Below, piece after piece: positions 47,693 through 57,970 of a stretch of DNA of 64,000 nt. The translations under genes and the position numbers were made by a program. The notes under the pieces were generated by a model. The model did no database searches. It worked only from the letters and a program-made list of their open reading frames with translations, and was not told where the DNA came from. The stretch is from positions 1 to 64,000 of the forward strand of contig NZ_JACJQG010000037.1 in the NCBI RefSeq assembly GCF_014696435.1, written 5' to 3'. Each line of letters starts with the position of its first letter. The first letter of the stretch is position 1. Origin of the DNA: Calothrix anomala FACHB-343 (lineage in GTDB: Bacteria; Cyanobacteriota; Cyanobacteriia; Cyanobacteriales; Nostocaceae).

Positions 47693-50473
47693 TTAACTGC
47701 GTTTTTGCGCTGTCGGTTGAGAACCTGCAGTTACAATGACTACATTCTCTGGTTTAATTAACTCCTGAATGACTTTTTGCACATCTGCCATAGTTACAGA
47801 CTCAATTTGGCGGGGAAATTCTTGGATTTCTTGAGGTGAAAGTCCGTAGACATCATTATCCAAAATAATGCTGGCGACAGCACTAGGATTAGCTAAATCT
47901 ACGGGGTAGCTGTTGCTAATTGAGCGTTTGGCGGTGTTCAATTCTGCTTGAGTTATGCCTTGTTCCCGCAGCTGTTTGAGTAAGGCTAGGGTACTAGCGA
48001 TCGCTTTTTCTGCATCTTGGGGATCTGTCTGCATTTGAATCAAGAAGGGGCCGGGGTTAACTCCTGCAGCAAAGCCGCTGTAAATACCATAAGTTAAACC
48101 TTGGCGATCGCGTACTTCTGTACCTAAACGACTAGATAAGGTATCGCCACCCAAAATTTGATTCAGGACTAAAGCTGCATAGTAACGCGGATCTTTGCGG
48201 GAGATGCCATTATAACCAAGGTAAGTGACAGCTTCGGCTTTACCAGGAATTACTTTATTCAAGCGTGTCAAAGTTGCGGGTAACTCTACAGGTGGTAAAT
48301 TCAGTTGCGGTGATTTACCTTGGGCTTGCCATTTACCGAAACTTTGATTCAGCAAGGCTTTGACCTTTGCTGGCTCAAAATCGCCTACTAAAGCGATCGT
48401 TGTTGTATCTGGGCGGTAATGTTCCCGATAGAAGCGCAGCACATCATCGCGAGTAATATTGTTTAAGCTTTCGATGGTAGCAAAGCTATGGAACGGATGA
48501 TTTTCTGGGTAAATTACTTGTTGAAAGGCTCTTCTTCCTAAAGATTGGGGATCGTCAAGTTGGACTTTTAAGCTAGTTAACACCCGTTGACGAGTCAATT
48601 CTAACTGGTCGGCGGGGAAGGTAGCATTTTGTGTCACATCTGCTAAAGTTTGAATTAATATTGGCAGATCTGCTGATAGTCCTTGAGCGCCAATATTGAC
48701 GCCTTCGCGACTAGCGGAAAATTCCAGACTTGCGCCTCTATCTTCTAAAGTTTCCGCCAAAGTCAAAGCATCTTGAGTTTTCGTCCCATTCATTAAGTTG
48801 TTAGCTGTAAGATTTGCTAACCCAGCTTTTTGATTACCATCAAACACAGTCCCCGCGTCAATTTGTCCGCTTAAATTAATTGTCGGTACACTGCGATCGC
48901 GTAACAGCAAGACTCGTAAACCATTAGCTAAAGTAAACTGTTCTGGTAGCGCTTGTTGGCTATTGCTAGTACTAGAAGTAGCAGGAGGTAAATATTTAGC
49001 TAATTCGGCTGGATCTACAGGTTGACCAGGGCTAAAATTTTCACTAGTGCGGCTAGAACCACCGCTAGCATCCGCTTGTTCGCCATTTGCTTGGCTTGGT
49101 TCAAAGAAGCCGATGGTTTGTTTGGCTGGATTGAGGTAAGTTTTTGCAACTCGCTGTACATCTTGAGGGGTAACTTTAGCGATCGCAGCTAAATATTTTT
49201 CGACAAAATGATAATCTTCCGCGATCGTTTGGTTATACCCTAATTGGTTGGCTTGACTGGTGATATCCTGGTTACCCAAAATAAATGAAGCTTGGAGTTG
49301 GGTTTTAGCGCGGTTTAATTCCTCTGTCGTTACTGGCTGTTGTTGCAGTTTCACCAAAGATTGTTGCATTACTTGGGCAATTTTGCCTAATTCTTGACCT
49401 GGAGCTGCTGTAGCATTCAGTTCATACCAACCCGGCTCTATTAATTCTGCGGCGCTACCACTTACAGCGCTAGCCAGTCCAGATTCTACCAAATCCTGAT
49501 AAAGGCGAGAACTACGTCCACCAGTTAAAATCATATCCATGACATCAATTGCGGGAACATCAGGATGTTTTAAATCTGGTAGCGGATAAACAGCTTGCAG
49601 TAATGCTGCACTTCCTGCTTCTTTCAAGACAATTGGCGTTTTTTGTGCGGGGACAGCACTCACGGCTTTCTTAGGTTCCTGTATTCCTAAGTTTTTGTTG
49701 GCTCTTGGCGTTACTTTACCAAAAGTTTCTTTAACAGCCTTGATTGTTGGTTCTGTGGTAAAATCCCCTGTAATTACCAATGTGGCATTTTCTGGGCTGT
49801 AGTACCTTTGGTAATAATTACGTACCTGGTCTACCGTGAATTTCTCCACATCAGCTTTTGTTCCGCCGACAGGTAAACCATAAGCACGGTTAGGAAAAGC
49901 CGCTTGCATCACTGCTCGGTTTAAACGATAGCTCGGTGAGTTTTCATACCCTTGTAACTCGGATATAACTACCCGTTTTTCACTAGTTAGTTGCTCAGTG
50001 CCAATCAAGGAATTTTTCATGCGATCGGCTTCTAAGGTCAGTAATGCTTCTAGTTTATCTCGGCGCACTGTGCCAAAGTATACAGTTTCATCATAGCTAG
50101 TAAAAGCATTAAATTGACTGCCTAAAGCACTAAATAACCGCCCAAACTGCACCGGACGCTCTTGTGTACCCTTAAACATTAAATGTTCTAATTGGTGAGA
50201 AATGCCACTTTCTCCCTTACCTTCATTACGAGAGCCTACTTTATACCATACCTGCACGCTAACTACAGGCGCTGTATGTATTTCTTTCGTTAGTACAGTT
50301 AAGCCATTGTCTAACACCGTCTTTTTCACGCCTTGGGACAGGGAGAGAGTAGATACAGGTGCTACTGCTGGAGGTGTTGCAGCATTGGTGAGATGACCAG
50401 AAACCGGCACAGTACTAAGCAGTAGACTGAGTAATAACCCTATTAGCATGTATGAGCGTAGCTTCATAAACAT
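47693..50473 (-). CDS. M16 family zinc peptidase (fused two-domain form), exported
   Basis: 926 aa from the ATG at 50473 (alternative ATG at 50467). A signal peptide precedes AATPPAVAP. The N-terminal M16 domain has the inverted zinc motif HQLEHLMFKGT and downstream Glu, so it is catalytically equipped. After a low-complexity Ser/Gly linker, the C-terminal half repeats the fold (VLLLRDRSVPTINLSGQIDAGTV) without HxxEH, as in bacterial PqqL/processing-peptidase-like fusions. Likely a periplasmic oligopeptidase. Single gene. Confidence 0.92.
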   Translation of the reverse strand: MFMKLRSYMLIGLLLSLLLSTVPVSGHLTNAATPPAVAPVSTLSLSQGVKKTVLDNGLTVLTKEIHTAPVVSVQVWYKVGSRNEGKGESGISHQLEHLMFKGTQERPVQFGRLFSALGSQFNAFTSYDETVYFGTVRRDKLEALLTLEADRMKNSLIGTEQLTSEKRVVISELQGYENSPSYRLNRAVMQAAFPNRAYGLPVGGTKADVEKFTVDQVRNYYQRYYSPENATLVITGDFTTEPTIKAVKETFGKVTPRANKNLGIQEPKKAVSAVPAQKTPIVLKEAGSAALLQAVYPLPDLKHPDVPAIDVMDMILTGGRSSRLYQDLVESGLASAVSGSAAELIEPGWYELNATAAPGQELGKIAQVMQQSLVKLQQQPVTTEELNRAKTQLQASFILGNQDITSQANQLGYNQTIAEDYHFVEKYLAAIAKVTPQDVQRVAKTYLNPAKQTIGFFEPSQANGEQADASGGSSRTSENFSPGQPVDPAELAKYLPPATSSTSNSQQALPEQFTLANGLRVLLLRDRSVPTINLSGQIDAGTVFDGNQKAGLANLTANNLMNGTKTQDALTLAETLEDRGASLEFSASREGVNIGAQGLSADLPILIQTLADVTQNATFPADQLELTRQRVLTSLKVQLDDPQSLGRRAFQQVIYPENHPFHSFATIESLNNITRDDVLRFYREHYRPDTTTIALVGDFEPAKVKALLNQSFGKWQAQGKSPQLNLPPVELPATLTRLNKVIPGKAEAVTYLGYNGISRKDPRYYAALVLNQILGGDTLSSRLGTEVRDRQGLTYGIYSGFAAGVNPGPFLIQMQTDPQDAEKAIASTLALLKQLREQGITQAELNTAKRSISNSYPVDLANPSAVASIILDNDVYGLSPQEIQEFPRQIESVTMADVQKVIQELIKPENVVIVTAGSQPTAQKRS

Positions 50474-50698
50474 CAAAAATGGAAATTCTCAATTTAACTG
50501 AGAATAAAAATAAATGGTAGCAATTTGAAGCTTGGGAGAGGGAAGGGGGTAAGCCGATAATTAGTATTATTCTTTTTTGACTGCTTACTTAAGTAAATAC
50601 ACTGCCAATGCAGATATTGTTCCTTAACAACACATCATCGCGGGCACTGTGAGAAAATAATTTTGTTGTCCTATCAGGAATGCGATCGCCTAAGAATT

Positions 50699-50764
50699 AT
50701 GATTTCTACCATCAAGCGCCGCTACACGTTGGATGAATATCGCGCCATCGAAGAAAAATTGTAG
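50699..50764 (+). pseudogene. N-terminal remnant of a Uma2 (DUF820)-type nuclease gene
   Basis: Reads MISTIKRRYTLDEYRAIEEKL then stops. YTLDEYRAIEE is the conserved N-terminus of Uma2-family proteins, which are normally about 190 aa with a PD-(D/E)xK-like core. Nothing of the core follows in any frame that I can recognise, so only a fragment remains. The rest of the 50474-50949 spacer shows nothing else. Confidence 0.5.
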
Positions 50765-50949
50765 AACTAAAAGGGCAAATAGCTTTCTGATTTCAGTAGT
50801 TAATCAGTGATACTACTTTTTCTGCTTGTATCAAAAGCTATTGTAATTTTGCAAAAATTCTCTCATGCCGATCAATAGGGAAATTTTTTAAGGTAAAGAA
50901 GATTAAGCGTACTTTAACTGGCTAAATAGTTTCCTTAAGGTAATTTCCT

Positions 50950-52404
50950 ATGCCCATCATTTTTCCTTTTGTCATTCAGGCCGTTTTACCTGCTTTAAGT
51001 ACTATTTTTGCTCTTTTAGTACCTGTATTGGCTGCTGTTATCAATTTCACATTGACTCGTATCCCTAAAATTCCTTCCTATATTCGCCTTATAAAAATTT
51101 TGTATTGTGATATAAATTCATCTGCCAAAGAGCGCAAAATCATTACCGGAGGACTCTTAGTAATTGGTAGTATTTTGACGTTTATGGCTTATTCTTTGAT
51201 ACCTTGGACTGGAGTTCCTTTAATTGGTGCTGTTACTAGTCCCATTGCAGCTGCTATTGCGCTTGTTGTTGCCCTAGTGGTTTTAGACACTATTTTTGAG
51301 ATTAACAAAGGTTATTATCTTGAACGGCTCAAAAAAGAAAATTTTGCTGGACTAGATGAAATAGAAGCTGATATCAGAAATTTAAAAAGAATTTTTGGTA
51401 GTTCGTGGCAGAAAGTTGTCACTACCATTAATGATGCTAGCCATAAAATATATGAAGAAGGTAGTAAAAGCGGCATTTCTTTTAGCGATCAAGGTTATCA
51501 AAACTATCTTGACCATGAATTAGAAGGATTGAATGTATATGTTGCTAAAAGCTCAATTGAAAATTATCAAAATCTAAATGCAGATTTATTAAAGCAAAAT
51601 AACAGCGATAGTTGGTTAAAAGATGCACTGTCTTTTAGTACAAGTGCATCTGTAGGGACATTGGCTGGTGTTGGAACTTCAGCCGTTGCCTCATCATTAT
51701 TTGTGCCAGCTAGTATTTGGACAACTGTTCAAGGCTTTTTTGGAATATCTACAGGTATAGTTGTTAGTGCATCAACATACTCATTGCTAACGCTCGCTGC
51801 TCCTGTTGGATTGGGAGTATTGGCAACTGTGGGAATTTATAGCGGTTTGATGAATTGGAGCAATAAAGAAGAAGCCGCCAAAATGAGTAAATTTTTGTCA
51901 GAAATTATTATTGCTGCTTTACCTATGGCTTGGATAGATGGTGAATTAGCTCAACAGGAGGAAGATGCCATAGATGGGTTGATAACTACCTCAGGAATCA
52001 GGCAGCAAGAACAATCTCTGGTTTGGAAAGCTATAAAAGAACGCAAAACTTTTGACCAAATTATCCAAACAAGTATTCTTTTCGACAATGAACATAGGGA
52101 AAAAACTTGTAGCCAAAGCAATAACGAGCGGCTGAAACATCGCCTAATGTTGTGTGCTGCTTGGGAAATTGCTATTTCTGATGGAAAAATTGAGGTATCA
52201 GAATTGCAACTTCATAACCGCATGGCAGATAAGCTGGGTATTTCGCGTGAAGAAGTCCAAGAAATTCGTCGGGTTATCAATCTTAAACACAAAGGTGAGC
52301 TTTTACAAGTAACAGAAGTATTACAGCCAACCGGTTCTAAGACCAAGTTATTAAGAGGTGTTCGCGAACAATATCGCCTACGACCAGCGCCTGATGATCT
52401 TTAG
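50950..52404 (+). CDS. Membrane protein with TerB-like C-terminal domain
   Basis: 484 aa. Two N-terminal hydrophobic regions (residues ~5-35 and ~65-115, including LIPWTGVPLIGAVTSPIAAAIALVVALVVL), a soluble helical section, a third hydrophobic block (~235-305, Ala/Gly/Ser-rich), then a helical C-terminus (~320-450). LCAAWEIAISDGKIEVSELQ and DGELAQQEEDAIDGL are paired acidic helix-loop motifs of the TerB/DjlA-like fold. TerB-type domains bind metals and act in membrane stress or phage defence systems. No ter genes adjoin it; function unassigned. Confidence 0.78.
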   Translation: MPIIFPFVIQAVLPALSTIFALLVPVLAAVINFTLTRIPKIPSYIRLIKILYCDINSSAKERKIITGGLLVIGSILTFMAYSLIPWTGVPLIGAVTSPIAAAIALVVALVVLDTIFEINKGYYLERLKKENFAGLDEIEADIRNLKRIFGSSWQKVVTTINDASHKIYEEGSKSGISFSDQGYQNYLDHELEGLNVYVAKSSIENYQNLNADLLKQNNSDSWLKDALSFSTSASVGTLAGVGTSAVASSLFVPASIWTTVQGFFGISTGIVVSASTYSLLTLAAPVGLGVLATVGIYSGLMNWSNKEEAAKMSKFLSEIIIAALPMAWIDGELAQQEEDAIDGLITTSGIRQQEQSLVWKAIKERKTFDQIIQTSILFDNEHREKTCSQSNNERLKHRLMLCAAWEIAISDGKIEVSELQLHNRMADKLGISREEVQEIRRVINLKHKGELLQVTEVLQPTGSKTKLLRGVREQYRLRPAPDDL

Positions 52405-52444
52405 TCATACTATGCAGTCTAATTCCCTATCTTTATTACCTTAA

Positions 52445-52696
52445 TTCATTAGCAAAATTAAGCACAGCCATCCCTTAAGTAAATGGCGATCGCCCAAGTT
52501 CACTGGCATCTTGTTTACAGGAGTTGCTTGGTATGATGACCAACTGAAACCTCACTCTAAACTTGCAAAGCGTGAAGTGAGACGTTGGATTAGTCGAGTT
52601 GGTCATCAAGGTATGTTTGTGCTGTTAAAACGGATGAAATAAGGTGAGAGTGTTGATGATGCTTACAAGTCAATGTACGAGCAAATCAAGCAGTAA
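52445..52696 (+). pseudogene. Unrecognised coding remnant with one in-frame stop
   Basis: One frame reads KFTGILFTGVAWYDDQLKPH, then KLAKREVRRWISRVGHQGMF and VLLKRMK, a stop (52640-52642), then [17 protein letters not shown] and a stop at 52694. Composition and continuity across the stop suggest a decayed ~85-residue protein; there is no usable start codon. It overlaps the end of mfd by 11 bases. I do not recognise the family. Confidence 0.4.
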
Positions 52697-55600
52697 CAGC
52701 TTCTAAAATTGCTCCCTGCATTCTCCCCAAAGCATCAATTAAGCTTTGCAATTGTAAATCGGCTTTCATCACAGCTAAACCCCGCACTGTCACCTTCCCA
52801 GGTGAGTAGACAAACCGGGTTTTGAGATGATCTGGTAAGTTCGCCGCCAGTAAATTCCAAGCAGGTTCTTCCATTGGCGTTTCTAAAATTACGTGCTGTT
52901 TGTTTTCTGGTTTAATGCGGCTAAATCCTAATTTCTTGGCTAGCTGCTTCAGTTCCATAACGCGCAATAATTGACTGGCTGGAACTGGAATTGCACCATA
53001 GCGATCGCTCCATTCTCCCGCAATTTGTGTTAATTCTTCTTTCGATTTAGCCGCCGCTACTGCACGATATGCACTCATCTTCTGATCGACATCGGTAATA
53101 TAATCGGCGGGAATAAATGCTGTCAGGTTGAGGTCAATTTGTGTATCGTCAACTTGGGGAATTTCCTGTCCGCGAATTTCGCGAATCGATTCTTCTAGCA
53201 TTTGCATATATAAATCAAAGCCGATCGCATCCATTTGACCGGATTGTTCTGCACCTAGCAAGTTACCTACACCCCGAATTTCCATGTCGCGCATGGCTAA
53301 TTGATACCCAGATCCCAATTGGGTAAATTCCTGAATCGCTCGTAATCTCTGCCTTGCCGCTTCCGATAATGTGCGTTGTTGGGGGTAAAATAACCAAGCG
53401 TGAGCTTGAATTCCTGCCCGTCCTACCCGACCGCGTAATTGGTATAATTGCGATAACCCAAAGCGGTGGGCATCTTCAATTAAGATGGTGTTAACTCTGG
53501 GAATATCTAAGCCAGATTCAATAATTGTCGTACAAACTAAAATATCTGCATCACCATTGTTAAAGGTGAGCATGGTTGATTCTAGCTGTCCTTCGTCCAT
53601 TTGACCGTGAGCTACAGCAAATCTGGCTGAGGGTATGATCTCTCGCAATTTTGTGGTTGTCTCTTCAATTCCTTCTACTCTGGGAACTACGTAAAATACC
53701 TGACCACCTCTGTCTAATTCTTGACGAATAGCTGTGCGGATGGTTTCATAATTCATCTGGGCGAGGTGCGTTTTAATCGGTCGTCGGGATGGGGGTGGTG
53801 TGGTAATTAAGCTCATTTCCCGAATCCCCGACAAAGACATGTATAAGGTACGGGGAATGGGTGTAGCAGAAAGTGTCAGCACATCTACCTGGGTTTTCAG
53901 GCTTTTAATTTTCTCTTTTTGGTTGACGCCAAAGCGTTGTTCTTCGTCAACTACCAACAATCCCAAATCGCGGAAGGTGATACCTTTACCTAAAAGTTGA
54001 TGGGTACCCACGACTACATCTAATTCCCCCGTTGATAACCGCTTTTGAATTTCTCGCCGTTCTTCAGCAGTGCGGAAGCGGTTGAGTAAACCGACATTAA
54101 CCGGATAAGGTGCAAAGCGTTCTTTAAGGGTGTGGTAATGTTGCTGGGTAAGGATGGTGGTAGGTGCAAGTAAGGCGACTTGTTTACCTGCGGTGACAGC
54201 TTTGAAAATGGCGCGAATGGCGACTTCTGTTTTCCCGAAACCGACATCACCACAAACTAAGCGATCCATTGGGCGATCGCTTTCCATATCTCTTTTCACA
54301 TCTTGGGTAGCTTTAAGCTGGTCTGTGGTAGGTTGATAAGGGAAAGAATCTTCCATTTCCTCTTGCCAAGGCATATCTTGAGGATAATTAAAGCCTTGTT
54401 GTTGCGATCGCGCTGCGTATAATTTCAGCAAGTCTACCGCTAATTTCTTAATCGCTTTGCGGACTTTATTCTTGGTATTCTCCCAAGCTTTACCCGTCAT
54501 TTTATGCAGTTCTGGCGCTTTATCGGCGGTAGTCCTAAACCGCGATAAAGAACCAACTTGATCGGCGGCGACTCTCAGCAAACCGTCAGCATATTGCACG
54601 ACAATATAATCGCGGGTTTCATCGTTAATAGTCAGACTTTCTAACTTGACGAATTTCCCGATTCCGTGACTTCTGTGAACTACATAATCTCCCTGACGCA
54701 GCTTATTTGGATCTACTTGCTTGGAAGCAGCTTGACGACGCTTGCGGATATAGCTGGGAGTCGCTAAAGAATGCTGTCCGTAAAATTCCCTATCTGTAAC
54801 TACTACCAAGCGGAATGTCGGGAGAATAAAACCTTCTAATTCCGCCAACCCAGAATATTTCAGCGCTACAGGGATGTGGTTAATTTGTAGCTTTTCAATC
54901 GCTAGGTAATCGCGGGGATTGGGGATAAACTGCGCCGGACAGTCATGTTCTTGGAGTAGGGAAACAGAACGGGAAGGTTGCGCCGAAATTAACCAAGTCG
55001 AGAAATTGCGATCGCGTTCTTGGCGTAATGTGTCAGCTAATTTCGCAAATTGATGTGGTGTAACGGGAACCGGTCTACTAGCGAGATTAATTCCGGTATT
55101 TTCTTCTGCTAGTTCCGACAAATATATTTGTTTAAACTTCGCCGCAACAGCTAAACAATCATCAAAAGACCGATGGATTTTTGGTAATTGTAAAGCACCA
55201 AGCCCAATTTCCCCAGTTCCTAAAGACCATTGTTCCTCAGCATTTTCTACCCAGCGATCGCTATGGGCGTGACATTGTTCTGGTTCATCAATGGCAACTA
55301 AAGTATTTTCGCTCAAATAGTCTAAAAGTGAAGCAGGTTGCGCAAAAGCTAACCCCAAAAAGCGACGACTACCTTCAAGTTTATCGGTGTCAAATTCCGA
55401 CTCCGCACTCAGTACTGTTACTTCAGGAATATTCTTCAATTCAGCGCTGACAATCGCCGCAAAACTAGTCGGAGTGAGAATAATTTGGTTAACTTTATCT
55501 AGCGCCGAACGTTGGGTTGCGGGGTCAAATTCCCGAATTTGCTCAATTTCATCGCCAAACCATTCCAAGCGCACAGGTAACTCTGACGCTACAGGAAAAA

Positions 55601-56231
55601 TATCAACAATATCCCCCCGACGACTCCATTGTCCTTCTGTTTCTACTAAGGGGACTCGTTCATAACCCAAAGTAGTAATTTTCGTACTGAAGGTATTTAA
55701 ATCAAATTCCATCCCCTTCTTTAACGTCAAGCAAAAAGGAATGAAAGCCTCAGGCGGTGGTAAATGGGGTTGTAATGCCCCTGTAGTCGCCACAATGGCA
55801 ATTTTTGACTGTTGACCGTTGACTGTTGACTGTTGACCGTTGACTGTTGACTGTTGACCGTTGACCGTTGACTGTTGACTATTAGACTCTTGAATTTTGA
55901 CCAAATCAGCCAAAACCTGCATTTGACCCCAAGTCATTTCCGTTTCTGGATCAAAGGGTTCATAAGGCGACGCTTCCGAAGTCGGGTAGAAATAGACATT
56001 CTTCCAACCCATCGCTTCTAATTGTGCATAGGCGCGTCCGGCTTCCTCCAAAGTGGCACAAACCACAAATAAATTATTTTCCGAACTTTGCGCCAGTGCA
56101 GAAGCGACCAAACCCTTAGGAAGGCGAGGAATACCATTTAACCGTAAATCTTGTTGACGATTAAGTTTAGAAAGTAGTTCAGTAGTTAAAGGCGATCGCG
56201 CTAAAGCACGCACAATAGAAGAAAATGCCAT
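52686..56231 (-). CDS. mfd: Transcription-repair coupling factor
   Basis: An ATP-dependent translocase that removes stalled RNA polymerase and recruits UvrA. 1181 aa from ATG 56231 ([15 protein letters not shown]; the upstream 15 codons are not conserved). UvrB-like N-terminus, RNAP-interacting domain at [16 protein letters not shown], helicase motifs [11 protein letters not shown] (Walker A), [10 protein letters not shown] (II), LSATPIPRT (III), then [13 protein letters not shown] and QLRGRVGR, and a C-terminal TRCF domain. Odd: residues about 118-142 are a QQSTVNG tandem repeat encoded by ~11 heptamer units (55807-55883). Confidence 0.97.
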   Translation of the reverse strand: MAFSSIVRALARSPLTTELLSKLNRQQDLRLNGIPRLPKGLVASALAQSSENNLFVVCATLEEAGRAYAQLEAMGWKNVYFYPTSEASPYEPFDPETEMTWGQMQVLADLVKIQESNSQQSTVNGQQSTVNGQQSTVNGQQSKIAIVATTGALQPHLPPPEAFIPFCLTLKKGMEFDLNTFSTKITTLGYERVPLVETEGQWSRRGDIVDIFPVASELPVRLEWFGDEIEQIREFDPATQRSALDKVNQIILTPTSFAAIVSAELKNIPEVTVLSAESEFDTDKLEGSRRFLGLAFAQPASLLDYLSENTLVAIDEPEQCHAHSDRWVENAEEQWSLGTGEIGLGALQLPKIHRSFDDCLAVAAKFKQIYLSELAEENTGINLASRPVPVTPHQFAKLADTLRQERDRNFSTWLISAQPSRSVSLLQEHDCPAQFIPNPRDYLAIEKLQINHIPVALKYSGLAELEGFILPTFRLVVVTDREFYGQHSLATPSYIRKRRQAASKQVDPNKLRQGDYVVHRSHGIGKFVKLESLTINDETRDYIVVQYADGLLRVAADQVGSLSRFRTTADKAPELHKMTGKAWENTKNKVRKAIKKLAVDLLKLYAARSQQQGFNYPQDMPWQEEMEDSFPYQPTTDQLKATQDVKRDMESDRPMDRLVCGDVGFGKTEVAIRAIFKAVTAGKQVALLAPTTILTQQHYHTLKERFAPYPVNVGLLNRFRTAEERREIQKRLSTGELDVVVGTHQLLGKGITFRDLGLLVVDEEQRFGVNQKEKIKSLKTQVDVLTLSATPIPRTLYMSLSGIREMSLITTPPPSRRPIKTHLAQMNYETIRTAIRQELDRGGQVFYVVPRVEGIEETTTKLREIIPSARFAVAHGQMDEGQLESTMLTFNNGDADILVCTTIIESGLDIPRVNTILIEDAHRFGLSQLYQLRGRVGRAGIQAHAWLFYPQQRTLSEAARQRLRAIQEFTQLGSGYQLAMRDMEIRGVGNLLGAEQSGQMDAIGFDLYMQMLEESIREIRGQEIPQVDDTQIDLNLTAFIPADYITDVDQKMSAYRAVAAAKSKEELTQIAGEWSDRYGAIPVPASQLLRVMELKQLAKKLGFSRIKPENKQHVILETPMEEPAWNLLAANLPDHLKTRFVYSPGKVTVRGLAVMKADLQLQSLIDALGRMQGAILEAVTA
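55807..55883. repeat. Heptamer microsatellite (GACTGTT/GACCGTT)n inside mfd
   Basis: About eleven consecutive 7-bp units within the coding sequence. Three units (21 bp) encode QQSTVNG on the minus strand, so the frame is kept only when the length stays compatible. The same unit forms intergenic STRRs elsewhere (19730-19760, 20310-20388, 56339-56400). Confidence 0.9.
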
Positions 56232-56338
56232 AAATTTTAATGTAAATGCAAGTCGTTGTGAGGAAGCTGATGTCACTTATTTTAAATACTGTTAACAGCC
56301 CCCTGAACTTTTGGATCAAAGAATTTGACAAGGGAGGA

Positions 56339-56430
56339 CGGTTGACTGTTGACTGTTGACTGTTGACTGTTGACTGTTGACCAATGACTATTGACTATTA
56401 ACCCATGCCCTATGCCCAATGCCCCATGCC
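56339..56430. repeat. Heptamer tracts between mfd and the CNNM gene
   Basis: A (TTGACTG)n run, then the CCCATGC heptamer family, upstream of the divergent gene pair. No other feature was seen in 56232-56535. Confidence 0.7.
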
Positions 56431-56535
56431 CATTACTTAGGACTTTATGTACAATTAAAGCGTTTATAGATGCACCTTTAATACTAGATACTAGGAATTA
56501 AGCTAAGTTCGCTCTTGATAGCGGCAAATATAAAG

Positions 56536-57849
56536 ATGTCCTCCATGACTTTTGAAATTTTAATCATTTTGGTATTAATTATTGCCAATGGGGTGTTTTC
56601 TATGTCCGAGATGGCGATTGTCTCGGCACGGAAGGTAAGATTACAACAAATGGCTAATCAAGGAGACCTGAAAGCCAGAGAAGCGTTAAAGCTGGCTGAA
56701 TCTCCGAATCAACTTTTTTCTACTATACAAATTGGTATTACCCTGATTGGAATTCTGACTGGTGCTTTTGGTGGCGCGACAATTGCTGAGAAATTAGCGG
56801 TTTATGTAAGGTCAGTACCGTTTTTAGCACCTTATAGTCAACCATTCTCCTTTGGGCTAGTGGTTTTAATCATCACCTATTTGTCCCTGATTGTAGGCGA
56901 ATTAGTCCCCAAGCGATTGGCTTTAAACAACCCGGAAGGGATTGCAGCTTTTGTGGCGATTCCTATGCAAGCTGTAGCAGCGATCGCATCTCCCGCAGTT
57001 TTTCTTTTAAGTGCTTCTACGGAAATGGTTTTGCGTGTGTTAGGAATTAGACCGTCAACAGAACCGCAAGTTACGGAAGAAGAAATCAAAATTTTAATTG
57101 AGCAAGGCACAGAAGCGGGAACCTTTGAGGAAGCCGAACAGGATATGGTAGAGCGAGTTTTTCGCTTAGGCGATCGCCCTGTCAGCGCTTTTATGACACC
57201 CCGTCCGGATATTGTCTGGCTCGATTTGGAAGACAGCGCCGAAGAAAACCGCCAAAAAATGGTGGACAGCGCCTATTCCCGCTACCCAGTCTGTCAAGAA
57301 GGACTGGATAACGTCTTAGGTGTGATTCCCGTGACAGATTTATTAGCCAGAAGTTTTAGAGGTGAATCTTTAGATTTAACTGTAGGCTTGCGACAACCAG
57401 TATTTGTCCCCGAAAGTACCCGTGGCTTAAAAGTTTTAGAGTTATTTAAGCAAACTGTAACGCACATGGCGCTGGTAGTTGATGAATATGGAGTCATTCA
57501 AGGACTAGTTACCCTCAATGATATTATGAGCGAAATTGTGGGTGATGTGCCAGCCGACCCAGGACAAGACCAACCCCAAGCCGTACAGAGAGAAGATGGT
57601 TCTTGGCTATTAGATGGCATGTTACCTGTAGAAGAATTTTTAGAAATCTTTGACATGGAAGAATGGGAATCTGAAGAACACGGTAGCTATCAAACCTTAG
57701 GCGGCTTTGTCATCACACACTTAGGACGCATCCCCGCCGCCGCCGATCATTTTGAATGGGAAGGAATGCGCATCGAAGTCATGGATATGGACGGTAATCG
57801 AGTCGATAAAGTATTGGTAATTCCCAAACCCAATAAATCGGCAGGGTAG
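56536..57849 (+). CDS. CNNM/CorC (hemolysin-like) membrane protein with CBS pair
   Basis: 437 aa from the ATG at 56536 (MSSMTFEILIILVLIIANGVFSMSEMAIVSARK); a TTG seven codons upstream is unlikely. DUF21 transmembrane domain (~1-190, including PNQLFSTIQIGITLIGILTGAF and GELVPKRLALNNPE), two CBS domains (~210-330, FMTPRPDIVWLD and MALVVDEYGVIQGLVTLND) and a C-terminal CorC_HlyC domain. Related proteins export Mg2+ or sodium-couple divalent cations. Single gene. Confidence 0.93.
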   Translation: MSSMTFEILIILVLIIANGVFSMSEMAIVSARKVRLQQMANQGDLKAREALKLAESPNQLFSTIQIGITLIGILTGAFGGATIAEKLAVYVRSVPFLAPYSQPFSFGLVVLIITYLSLIVGELVPKRLALNNPEGIAAFVAIPMQAVAAIASPAVFLLSASTEMVLRVLGIRPSTEPQVTEEEIKILIEQGTEAGTFEEAEQDMVERVFRLGDRPVSAFMTPRPDIVWLDLEDSAEENRQKMVDSAYSRYPVCQEGLDNVLGVIPVTDLLARSFRGESLDLTVGLRQPVFVPESTRGLKVLELFKQTVTHMALVVDEYGVIQGLVTLNDIMSEIVGDVPADPGQDQPQAVQREDGSWLLDGMLPVEEFLEIFDMEEWESEEHGSYQTLGGFVITHLGRIPAAADHFEWEGMRIEVMDMDGNRVDKVLVIPKPNKSAG

Positions 57850-57970
57850 GGGATTGGGCATTGGGCATTGGGCAAAAATCAAATAGAATTCTTAATTTTG
57901 AATTTTGAATTTTGAATTTTGAATTGTTTGTCCCCCTGCTCCCTGCTCCCTGCCCCCCTGCCTCATCCCC

